Assembly: GCA_000727475.1 (NCBI GenBank)
Contig: KL647298.1
Location: 62,001-126,000, forward strand
Direction: 5' to 3'
Length of the DNA stretch: 64,000 bases
DNA from: Sarcocystis neurona
Taxonomy: Eukaryota; Apicomplexa; Conoidasida; Eucoccidiorida; Sarcocystidae
Shown: one piece after another, positions 11,740 through 22,694 of the stretch
Layout: each line of letters opens with the position of its first letter
How positions within the stretch are numbered: position 1 is the first letter of the stretch
Translations under genes and position numbers: made by a program
Notes under the pieces: generated by a model
Databases searched by the model: none
The model's input: the letters and a program-made list of their open reading frames with translations, nothing else
Told to the model about the DNA's origin: nothing

Positions 11740-12060
11740 CTCTCTCCAGTACAGCGATCTCCTGCTGCTGCACCAACGCCTCGACGGCTGCTACGTCGTT
11801 GCCACCTGCCTCGGGTACGAGGCTGCGCGCCTCGTCCCGCCGCAACATCTGCTGACGATACGTTTGTTGCCCCCGCACTTCACTGCTGTCAGATCTGTTG
11901 CCCTCGCTTCATTCTCTACTGCTGCTGCTGCCATATTTGTTGTCGTCGGAGCGCCTGCGCTGCTGCTGCTGCGTGTGCTGTTCGCGCATCATTCGCTGCT
12001 GCTGCAGCAGCATCTGCTGCTCCTGGTATTTTTCGCCACATCGCTTCGAGCTCGAGCTGC
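11740..12060. repeat. Degenerate CTG patch
   Basis: Imperfect CTG triplets with three plus-strand frames open and a minus frame at 11666-11878. No product is assigned. Confidence 0.5.
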
Positions 12061-12284
12061 TACTGTTCCCTCTCCTATATATATGTGCGTCTGTGTGAAC
12101 AGTCGTCTGCTTTTCTCACATATGTGATGTACTTCTCCCTGTAGAAATATGCATCAGCATTCCCGTATATTTGTCATGCCTATCGAGCATACTTCTCTAT
12201 ACACTCCTATACATTCCATATATATCTATTCATCTCTCTATATTATTCCACTAATCCGTGTGTGCAAATACCGATATACACATA

Positions 12285-12891
12285 TATATAGGGAGAGGGA
12301 GAGAGCCGCATGTAACAGACGTCTATACTTGCCCATATCCATACATATGTATATACGTTGCGGCACCAGCAAGTCTTTACATGTATATCCATACATATAT
12401 ATATATATATATATATATGTATATGTATATACAGAGAGAGAAAAAGAGGCGTATTTAAGGTGCGTCTATACTTCCCGAAATCCGTCCCGGCACTCAAATG
12501 TATTTATATTTATATGTTGTAGTGCCGACATTTACGTACACATTTACATATACACATATATATACACATATATGCGTATGCAGAGAGACAGAGAGAAGAA
12601 GAGATAGAGGCGTCTCTAATGTATTTATAGACTTCCACTACTGTCCTTTTTTATGTGTATATTATATATTGTAGTCCCACCAAGTATGTACACAGAGACA
12701 TGCACATATACATCCTAATATATGTATGTATGTATAGAGAGAGAGAGGCGTTTTCTATGTACGGTTGTCCTTCCCACTATCTGTACGTATGTATATGTCT
12801 ACCGTAGTACGAACAAATATCTACACATATACGTATATGCATACGAAGAAGTATGTACACACACACACACATCTGCATATACAGAGAGACG

Positions 12892-12927
<36 letters not shown>

Positions 12928-13035
12928 CGTATATGTATGCCTATCGATGATACGTCTGTCCTTCCCAACATCCCTATACGTATGTGTGTATATAGTACTA
13001 CAAACGATGTACACATATACATATATATGAGTGTA
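12285..13035. repeat. Five degenerate copies of a 140-190 bp unit
   Basis: Each copy has a GAGAGAGA box, then GGCGTCT, then a (T)CCTTCCCA(C/A)(A/T)ATC block, then GTAGT(A/C)C and ATGTACACATAT. The TTCC-type block starts near 12333, 12470, 12630, 12768 and 12959. Unit length varies with the internal TA/GT tracts. Confidence 0.65.
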
Positions 13036-13659
13036 TGTACGTATGTGTGTATAGGTGTTACGTTTTTCTTGTGGCGGCATGCGAATGCAGCCGGAACGTG
13101 GGGCGGCGCCTCCATATATGTAGGCCTCCCTTTCTCCCTATACATATATATAAAATACACATATATATAAATGTATATGTATATGTGCACAACATGCGGT
13201 CGTAGACCTTTTTCGTATACGTGTATGCGTGTATATATTTACAATATGTGTTATCTGAGTATACGGGGAGCATATGCGTCAAGGTGCTGCAGTGGATCTA
13301 TACATGTATATATATATATATATATATCGTAATAAGAGAGGAAGAAGTGGGAATATAAAGAGCTGTAGGCTGAGCTCACGCAGGAAGACCGCAGCGTAAA
13401 GGGCTGCGCGCGAATATGGGAAGGTAGGAAGACAGAGAGAGACGCCTTGATAGATTTGGGGGGAAGTTCGAATTGAATGCATTGCCAAATTTAAAGTGTT
13501 GCAAATATATATATAAATGGGCGCATTTGTAGTGTCGCATATATATGTGTGTGGTGGACTGTAGACTCTGGCACTGCATACGGAGAATATAAAAGACTGA
13601 GCGTCATATTTCTGTGTCTCTGTCTCGCTTGTCTGTGTACCATATAAACTAAAAAAGAA

Positions 13660-14150
13660 AATTTATATATATAGGTGTGTGTGTATGTGTATATATATAT
13701 GTATGCCTACATATATGTATGTGTATGTATATGTGTATGTATGTATGTATGGTATGTATGGTATGTATCTTGTTTATGTTGTGTATGTTATGTATGTATA
13801 TATGTGTGAATGTGTGTGTATCTATATGTGCATATGGGTATATATATATATATATGTGTGTATTTACGTATGTATGCGTATGTATGTATGTATGTGTGTA
13901 CGTACGTATGTATGTATGTATGTATATGTGTATGTATGTACGTGTATATGTATAACATATGTATATGAATTTGTTACGTAGATGTATCTACATGTGTGTA
14001 TATATATGTGTGTTTACATGTATGTATACGTATGTGTATGTATATATGTATGTGCATATATATATGTATATATGCATGTATGTACGTGTGTGTTTTTATA
14101 TGTATGTATATGTGTATATGTGTGTGTGTGTGAATTTATTGAGACGCGTT
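13660..14150. repeat. (TGTA)n tract
   Basis: TGTATG and TATG steps over about 490 bases, with near-perfect runs at 13735-13760 and 13900-13930. Open frames of Tyr/Val/Cys/Met composition are repeat translations. The stretch 13036-13660 before it is mixed AT-rich sequence with no gene seen. Confidence 0.85.
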
Positions 14151-14339
14151 GTGTGGGTGGTATGTGTGGAAATACATCGCAGGTGGAGTCACTTGAAGCC
14201 ACGAAAGTTTCTCCTCCTCCATATAAAGGCTGCCGCTACACGACTACTGCAGGTAACGGTCTGCAGCAGACCCCTTTTTCTTTCAAGCATCTGCGTCGCT
14301 ATATAAATAAATGTATATCTACCGGAATCTTCAAAACAA

Positions 14340-15790
14340 CGGCACACACACATATGCAAATATATATATATATATATATATGTGCGTCTCTATTTATAGT
14401 AGTGCGTAATCTCAGGCACCTTCACCGCAGTGCGTCTCTCCTTGTTGCCTGCTCTCCTGATGAAAAAGCGATTCTGTTAGTTTCTTCGATCAAACCCCAC
14501 TTATGCAAAAATGTATCTCTACACACCTGTATACATATACATGTATTCATACACCTCTACGAATATATATATATATATATGTTCGATGGAGATGCAAGGG
14601 GATATAGGTGACTACAGATCGACGCATGCCTACTCTTTTTGACTTCGCCTTCCATCTATTGTTCACCTTCTGCTTTAATCGCACGCCTTTATTGATACAG
14701 CCGTTTCTCAGAGTATGTGCCTCTGCTGAACGCATGCGCTCCGTTAATGTGTAAATACATATACATATATATGTATATATATATGTATGCATATTATATA
14801 GAGATGCATATGTATACTACGTGTATGTACACACTATATATATGAATATGTATGCACTTTGTTTATATATAATACATGAACAATATATGTACAAGTAGAA
14901 TATACATTTGAATATATACATATATATGTATATGTATATATGATATATATTATACATACATACACGTGTATGTATACCTGCAAATATATATATATATAGT
15001 AAATGAATTACGCGTGTGTAGAAATAATATATATTCGAAAATATATATATACATATATATCTATATATACATATGTATATATAGGTAGATAGATAGATAG
15101 ACATATATATATATAGACATACATACGCATATATGTATATATATATATATATGATTCATGATTAATGTGCGTACAAGTATGATATATGATATATATGTAT
15201 GTATAAACACATATATATGTCTATCTGTGAACATCCACATACATATATACAAATATATATGTGTACATCGTGCATGAATAATATGTGTGCAGGTATTGCA
15301 TATATTTGAGTGTATGTGTATATACACATATATATATATGTAATATGTGTAGAAGTTTCCACATTTACTAGTGGGATGCATGATATGTTAGTATTGAGGT
15401 GAAGAATCAGCTCACATCCCTCTGTGGAAAGGACCATGTATATATACGTCTATTATATAGAGTATATATGAACTACCTATACATACATTATGTGTATATA
15501 TTTTACATGTTCTACACGTGTGATATATTGTATATCTGCTACATATATGATATCCATACATCTTATTCAGATACAGATGTGTTGAATTTTATACAACATA
15601 TATATATGTATTTGTACATATAACGAGTCGGCCGATGCACGTAAGTTCGCCGCCTGTCACACAACTCTCTGGATATATACATGTATTACATATATATGTT
15701 GTACTTATTATATTATATATACATCGTATATGTTATGGGTAATAGATATAGTGTAGATGCGTGTCTTATCTGTGTTGTATATTCGACATA
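14340..15790. repeat. AT-rich microsatellite region with a GATA run
   Basis: Long TATA/TATG tracts, with a short (TAGA)n run at about 15083-15101. Between 14400 and 14760 the sequence is mixed. No exon has supporting splice sites plus coding character. Confidence 0.7.
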
Positions 15791-15939
15791 CCTGCAATAT
15801 ATAGAAAGAGAGAGAAAAAAAAAAGGGGAGAAAATGGGATGCGTACGGATGCTGTTGTGTTCCCCCCTACCGACGTGCTGCCTCACATATTCCTTTCTTA
15901 TCCCGCTCTTTGATGGAAAGTGCGTCATTTGCCGCCGGC

Positions 15940-16965
15940 TTTGCTGCTGCCTATTCTTCGATGTTGACGCCCTGCTGCTGCTACTGCTTTTCCGCGCGCA
16001 CAGCTTGTGCATGTTTGCTGCCGCTGCTGCTGCTGCGTGGTCTGGGTCTTGCTGTTCTCTTGCTGTCCCTCTTGTGGCTTCCCTTCCGCCTGACTGCTGT
16101 GCGGCTTCAGCGTCTTCTTTTTCTCCCGCTTCTCGTTTTCCTGCATGTCTGCCGGTCTTCTCTCTCTCTCATATCTGCGCTCCACTGCAGTCTGCGTCGA
16201 CACACGCGTGTCGACGTGCTGCTGCTTCGTCCTTCCTGTCTCCGTCTCTCCTCGCCTTTTTTTTCTTGCCCCCCTCTTTCCGCTGCTGCGTCGCACTGCC
16301 TCTTCTTTTGCCCGTGTCTCTGCTGCTGCCCTGCGTACACCGGTCGTAATGGTGGCTCTGCTGCCGCTACCGCGTCTTCCGCTCTTGCCCTGCAGGAAAT
16401 ATTGAATATCGCATCGCGTGTAGCAGCAGTGGGCCAGGATGACTCGCGTTCAAAGCAGGAGAAGAGAAGAAAAAGAAGGAAGCAGAACATCCTTCTGCAG
16501 CTGCCCAAGTCTGCTGCTGCCGTTGCCTTTCTGCAGTCCCCTGCTTGTCTCCTTTTGCTGCTGCCGCAGCTTCTTCTTCTGCGCTGCTGCTCTCCTGCTG
16601 CTTCCCCTGCGTCTCCTGCTGCATCTACCACTATGGCTGCTGCAGTCTGGAGACGCCGTTCCTGCTGATGCCGGTGCTGCTGCAGTGCAACTCTTCAGTC
16701 TCTGCTGCTGCTGCAGCTCTCCTGACACGTCTCTTCCTGTAGGAGCAGCGCTGCTCTCGGTGCGCTGCTGCTGCTGCCGCCTTCTCTTCTGGTGTGGGGC
16801 TGCTCCTCTTCTGCCGCTGCTGCTACTCCTTCAACGGATGCACCTTCCGTTCTGCTGCTGCTGCTGCGTTTTCGTCTGCGCGGCTTCTCCTGCAGCTGCG
16901 CTACTGCTGCTGCTTCCTCTCTGGTGCAGCTGCTGCTGCTTCGTCGCTTCTCTGTTTCTCATTCT
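15940..16965. repeat. Degenerate CTG block
   Basis: Imperfect CTG/GCT triplets. A plus frame of 252 codons (15910-16668) and a minus frame of 174 codons (16107-16631) overlap completely, so strand and frame cannot be chosen. A polyalanine/polyglutamine exon is possible but unproven. Confidence 0.6.
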
Positions 16966-17879
16966 TTCTCTAGAGACGCAGATGAATTCTACGCCTGTCC
17001 CGCGGCCGCTTACTCGGCAAAACACCTGCATGCCATATACCCTCGTGTAGGTGTCCCTCACCTGCAGAAACGCCCCTGCCGGTGACGTGGACAGACACTT
17101 CCTATTAATGCAAGCGTTCAGATGAATAAGTGAGCGCGCACGACCGAAGAAGCACTAATACCATGAAGGCTCGATCTATGTCTGCGGACCTCCACGTGTG
17201 TCCCAGTCCACCAACTCTAGAGAGAGAAGAAGACTTACGCATGCATATATATGTATATATATGTACAAAGAAAGACAGACACACTCATACACACAAACAG
17301 AGAGAGAAACACATGTGCACGTGTGTATGTCTGTATATGTGGGGACGTCTATATGTATGCTTGCGTATGGGAGAACGAAGATTATGTGTGAGATGCAGGC
17401 GTCTGTACCGTGTGCGTCTTGACGTACCCATGGCACAGGCACGTCTGCAGATGGTCAGAGCGGGAGACGCAGACAAACATATACAAGTACATATATAGAT
17501 ATATATATGCGTGTACAAGAGAGCATTTGCACGCCTCTATGTAAACGGGTGTAGTGGCACGTACACACGGACAGAAATGTCTGGCGCGTATAAATCGGTC
17601 AACGGAGGCCTGTGTCGTCGATCTCTTTCTCTTTCTGAGTGGCCTCCACTTTTTTCACGTGTGTGACACTGGGGCCTGTCGACGAAAAACTTGAGCGACG
17701 ACGACAAAAACAGAAACGGGAAGAAGAAAATGAATTCCACATGAGCGAAAGACGACCACGTGACCAAGCACTTGAGTCCTCTGCTCTGGCAAATACGCAG
17801 GCCGGAGAGACGTGCAAAAAAAGCTGCAGCTTACGGTTGCGCAAAGTGGTGTAGCAACGGGAGCTGGTGCTCAGCCGTA

Positions 17880-18200
17880 ACACAGAAGCAGCAGCAAAGT
17901 TAGCAGCGCAGTCGCAGCCCGGACAGCAGCAACACGGTTGATCGCAGATATGGCGGCAGCAACAGCGGCAGCACTAGTGATAGCAGGTGTGGCTGCAGCA
18001 GCAGCAGCAGCAGAAAACGACGGCGGCTGTAACCGCCGCAAGTGCGCAGTAGTGCTAAGGATAGCAGCTGCCGCAGGAGTGCTGACAGCACTACACGAGC
18101 AACACGCCCAAAAGTGTAACAGCAGCAACAGCAGCAGGGGACGCGAAGAAGATATCGCAGGGGGGATTCGCAGTGACGCAAAGCCGCCACTTTTGCGAAG
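17880..18200. repeat. Degenerate CAG/GCA patch
   Basis: Imperfect GCA/CAG triplets, open on plus (17938-18315, Ala-rich) and minus (17871-18380, Ala/Leu-rich). The region 16970-17880 before it and 18200-19370 after it are mixed sequence in which I support no gene. Confidence 0.5.
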
Positions 18201-19373
18201 AGTATCGACTGCGATCCTTCGCGTGCGGACGCGGCTACAGGACACGTATATCTTCAGTTCGTATACATCTGTGGGTACACATATACACATACACATCCAG
18301 CACACAAGCGTGTAAGTATGCCTCTGAGCAGGAGGTGTGGAAGAAACATGACGCCGCTGATTCTGTGAAGTAACTGACACACACGAAAAACTGATATTTG
18401 GTAGTGCAGCGACGAAACGCTGAAAGGCGACGACGGCGACAACCGTATGCCGTCGCCTTGTCCAAAAGCACCTTCACCTACGAAGGCCCTTCTTTGTCCA
18501 TATCTGTAGTCTCTGCAGTTTCGCATTTTGTCACCTGCTCGCGTAGATGCCTCACGAGTGTGTACATATGCGTACACAGAATCCGATCAGCTGTTGTGAT
18601 TGTGTCCATCCTCCTTCTTCTCCATTCATTCTTCCTCTCCGTATCTCACATATGTATACGCACGTGGCAGGGCGCTGCGTCGACTGACGACTTTTAGGCG
18701 ATCTTTTCTGTTATATAGAGACTTGCTCACTAGCATATAGTTCTACGCTACACAGGACACGCGCAGGCACGGATAAGCAACTTGTAATCGGGGCAGTTGA
18801 AGCTGCATTCACCCACACACGTATAAGGGTTTCAGAGAGGGAGACGCATAGACGGACACGTGCTCCGTGTCGCTGAATCTGCAGTCATCTATAATTACAC
18901 ATATGTCTACGTATGTATCTCTCTATGTCTGTAAGTGTCTATGAGATGAATATACCACATATCTGTGTATGGAGAGAGAGAGAGATACATAGGTAGACAC
19001 GCACATATAGGTATCCGTACCTATATGTAAGTGCCTACAGGTGTACATCAGAGCAGTGTCAAATGTATGCAGACGTGTGCACACGCGCAGGTGTATATAT
19101 TTTCACAGGTGAATTTCGTGCATGCTGATGCTGTTGCGAAAGCGTCGGCGACGGTGCCATTGCAGCGCTTCGCGCAAGACCTGCTCCTGTTACTCCCCAT
19201 CCATTCTGATGAACTGGCCCTGCTGTTGCTGCTTTTTGAACAACTTAACCTACTACTTGCTCATGTTGCTGCTATCACGGAGAGCGTTGCACTACTGCTG
19301 CGTGTCTGTCATAATTGCCACATTCAAGCAGCGCGGTCATCTAAGACGGTGTCACGCTTTCGCGTATGAGCCG

Positions 19374-19669
19374 CTATTGGTTTTTGCTCAGTTGCTGCGA
19401 CGGATGTCGTCGCCAGTCTCGCTGGCAATAGGACATGGGAAGAGACCGAAGATGTGTTGCTGCAAATTCCGTTGCACTGTTGAAGCAGGAACTACACTCT
19501 GTCAGCGACGCAGAGCCACGAAGACAAAAACTATTGTGTATCTTCTTCTTTTGGTACCTTGCGTCTGTAGTAGGTCAAGAACTGTTCGTGAGCAACTACC
19601 TTGGATGTCAGAATATACTTGCCGCAGAAACTGTTGCCACTTCACTTCAGACGCAGCCGCTCCTTTGCA
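19374..19669 (-). CDS. Two 3'-terminal exons of an unrecognised gene
   Basis: On the minus strand, exon 19669-19600 follows an AG and ends at an AAG|GTAGTT donor in phase 1. It encodes 23 residues ending WQQFLRQVYSDIQ. The next acceptor (CTGACAG at 19499) supplies the two missing bases, and the frame then runs 40 codons (start ECSSCFNSATEF) to a TAG at 19374. The phases agree and the composition is protein-like, unlike the Leu/Ala-rich plus-strand frames over the same bases. I do not recognise the family, and upstream exons are not located. A plus-strand alternative (19089-19369, Leu/Ala-rich, after a good acceptor) exists. Confidence 0.3.
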
Positions 19670-19725
19670 CTACATGTAGATATGCGTGATCATCAATCTT
19701 CACCAGATCCAAATACGGGCACAAC

Positions 19726-19750
19726 ACTTTCGTCTTGCGAAGACGAAAGT
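19726..19750. other. Perfect 11-bp inverted repeat, 3-base loop
   Basis: Arms ACTTTCGTCTT and AAGACGAAAGT surround the loop GCG. It lies just upstream, in minus-strand sense, of the exon pair at 19669-19374 and outside any supported exon. Confidence 0.8.
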
Positions 19751-19805
19751 CACTTACTGTAAGCTACACAGCATCGGCAGAACTCCATACGTCTACCCAT
19801 CACTT

Positions 19806-20258
19806 TTAATCTTCGGCCGTGGCGATGTTCTGTCGTCTGCACATCTGTAATCTACGCCTTTGCTTTTTCGCCACGCAGCGCAGTCGAAGCATCTCTTTAA
19901 GGTCTAGTGCGCACGTAGGTCTAGGCCGGTACAAGACTGAGAGACATTCAGAAGTATCGACCATTTTCCTTCTTCTGAACTCTTGAATAAGAAGCACTTC
20001 TAGTACAGAAGTTGTCCACTCACCTTCCCTGGACGGGAGGAGAGACGTGCGTGGAAAGCCATGCGTGTGGAAAAATGAGGTAGCGTATGCACTACAAGGA
20101 TTTGCAGCGCTTCCTGTTTGTTTTTTTCTGTTCAATGTAGTGCTCTCTACAGATTTATGAATAACTCTCCTCACGACACAAGATAATTCTTCTTCGTGCG
20201 CACGCACCACCTTGTTGGAAATTGCCCGGGTCTCGCCGCTCAAAGTTATAACGAGCAT
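19806..20258 (-). CDS. 150-codon open frame, unknown product
   Basis: Uninterrupted minus-strand frame ending in TAA, basic toward its C-terminus (KKQRRRLQMCRRQ). Its sequence is not repeat-derived, which makes its length notable, but it contains a strong internal donor (AAGGTGAGT near 20025), so part of it may be intron. A 3' piece beginning FRRRKMVDTSE after a polypyrimidine-AG near 19979 could be a terminal exon. No family is recognised. Confidence 0.25.
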   Translation of the reverse strand: MLVITLSGETRAISNKVVRAHEEELSCVVRRVIHKSVESTTLNRKKQTGSAANPCSAYATSFFHTHGFPRTSLLPSREGEWTTSVLEVLLIQEFRRRKMVDTSECLSVLYRPRPTCALDLKEMLRLRCVAKKQRRRLQMCRRQNIATAED

Positions 20259-21642
20259 CTGCTGGCATTACCTTTCCGCGTGGCTGATGTACTGTGCACC
20301 CTATTAAACTGCGGCGCAGTGAAAGGCTTGTATCAGTAGCCGTGTCGTCGGAGTGGCGTACACAAACAAGCGACTGCGCAGGTGAGTTTCAAGGTATGCC
20401 ACCCCCGAGAGACCCGTTCATACGCAGGTGCATAGAAGAGTACACAAGGAGATGATACGATAGAGAGGTGTGAGGAGGGGCATACATAAACAGGTGAAAT
20501 ATACGTGGCTTACCTGCATAAAGGATTCATAGTGATTCGACGTTCGTGCACGTTTGCTCACATTATTTTGCAACTTCGATTCTTCAACAAAACTGCTTTT
20601 TGTATCAACGCCCACCCACGCATGTGCCACAAACGAACATATGTGCCTAAATACAAATCAGAGTGGATGGACACTGTACGATCATACGTAGTATTTATAT
20701 ATATATATATATATACGTCCATACCAGTACATGTACTTATGTGCACACGTGTGGAAACTCAGGTGTGAGGATTTATGTCATATAAATAAATGTGTGCACA
20801 TGCACAACGACACAGTACGCTAGAACACGTACTCATATATATATATGTATATGTGTATATATGTGTGTGGATATGTACAAGCGAAACCATAAACTAATTT
20901 CGACGTCCCTGGCTGCGAGGAAAATCTCGACTGGACGGCAAGAACTTGACAAACGCACTATGCTGCGAGCAGAGTAACATTAGTTCGAGAAATTCTCTCT
21001 CGACAGCAGCAGAAGTAGTATTTTGGTTTTTGCTCTCTCAAGGCGTACCCCGGGATTTTTCTAGGTATCCACCTGGTAGTCGCTAAGGGGAACGGCACTC
21101 CGTCAGAAACCCCCTTTCTCCTTGTCCTTGTAGAACCGGTGGTTTTGTAGGTTTATTACCTTCCTCTAGCAAGGCAAGCGTTTTGCCTCAAAAGACCGGC
21201 ACTTTCTTTGTGAAACTCTGCAGTCTCTACCTGAGGCTAATGGGTACGCTACTCACGAAGGAAAGGAGTGCTACGAGTCACTTGTGCAGCTCTGATGGGC
21301 AGGAGTACACCTCTTTTCCGACAAAAGAACGAATGCGTCTTTGATGTTCGTTGGGGTGTAGCAGCCTCTTCACCACTTTCGACGGAATCTGCAGATACCC
21401 GTGTGGACGTATGTATGTATAAAGACACACGTGTATGCATGTGTATGCGTATTACGTGTGTCCTCGTACCAAGTTTTGCATTTAGGAGGCTACTAAATAT
21501 GTATGGCTTTTCAGTACAAGGAAGTACACACGTATGTGTGTATATATATAATATGTGTGTATCGCTATTTCATAGTTTATACGCCTACACGTCTGCACAG
21601 GTACATGTTTACATTTATGTATACGCGTACTCGGGTATAAAT

Positions 21643-21837
21643 TTACACAAGTGAAAAACCGCATTTCCACAGGCAGAAGCATCGAGAGGGGAGGAACACG
21701 GGACATCGAAGTGATAGCTCCTTCCCAGAGAAGACCTTTAGTATGTCCTGTGTATACGAAATGTGACATTCACTTCTCACTTGAATGTCGTTCACCCCTC
21801 GTGCCGAATTACACTCGTTTGCAGCGGACCTGCGCAT
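21643..21837 (-). CDS. Possible terminal exon, unknown product
   Basis: After an acceptor (ATGCGCAG, about 21829), the frame encodes a non-repeat sequence that includes NECNSARGVNDIQ and DILKVFSGKELSLRC before TAA. A donor/acceptor pair 33 bases apart inside the frame leaves it open whether or not spliced. I see nothing else supportable between 20260 and 22400 except short exon-like frames around 22120-22330. Confidence 0.25.
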   Translation of the reverse strand: MRRSAANECNSARGVNDIQVRSECHISYTQDILKVFSGKELSLRCPVFLPSRCFCLWKCGFSLV

Positions 21838-22415
21838 GTGGGCATGCGCGTTTGTGAAAACGAATGTTATTCAGACATTGAAGAATTAGCAACGAGAGAC
21901 TCTTTTGCCGCTTGTTCAACGTTTCTCTGTGGTATCCCTGCCCCATTTGCAAGTCACGCATATGTCCATGTGTATCTGTATATATGCTTTGCGACAGGTG
22001 GTACATGGTGGTTAAGATCGCCAGGACACCTTTGGAATAAGTTCACCCTTATTTCTCACGCGTACCGTCATTCGAACTGTCTTCGCATACACACCTATGT
22101 TGCACGTGTAGTCGTTTGCAGAACTACGTTATACAAAAATAGATACAAGTGACAGTTGGAGCGACAGGAGGAAGTTTCCGTGCGGGTAGTGGTAGAGGTG
22201 CAGAGACGCACAAGAATGGCTGACTGCACGTGAGTGGCCTTAGAACTGGATCGAGGGCCCGCTGAAAGTCTTGCAAGCATAGCTGTAGCCTGTCTGTGCG
22301 AATGTGTACACGAGGGTACGCGTGTAATATCAACAGCGCGTATTATTACTATGCGTATGAATGTATGTGGCGGGGGGTATACGCATGCGTGGCATACACA
22401 TATGCATACACGCAC

Positions 22416-22566
22416 ACAATAGTGCAAAAAATATAGGCCCTGCAGAACCCCCGTTCTTTCGTTTTTTCCCTTCTGCAGCCAACGCGATACAAAGTTGTAC
22501 AGCTTGTGTTCGGAGCTGTAGTCTGCGTTTTCTTCCTCGTCACACAGACAGGCGTGTATTCCGAGG
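22416..22566 (-). CDS. 50-codon exon, unknown product
   Basis: Begins after a strong acceptor (TTCCTTTGTGCAG) in phase 2 and encodes a charged, aromatic, non-repeat sequence including CLCDEEENADYSSEHKLYN and FVSRWLQKGKNERTGV. It ends at a weak donor (TGT|GTGCGT). It lies only 129 bases beyond the proposed 14-3-3 stop. If the last 14-3-3 exon is cut at the GTGTGT at 22722 instead of read to its stop, the phases join in frame, so it may be a C-terminal extension of that gene. I do not recognise the domain. Confidence 0.4.
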
Positions 22567-22694
22567 CTGCACAAAGGAATAATAAGGGTTCTTCCTTGTG
22601 CAGCAGAAAGAGAAAGGATCTTTCTCCCCGGTTTTTCATTGTCTAAACGCAGCTTATCGATGATGGCTTTCGTCTTCAGGCGGACCGCCTTCTT

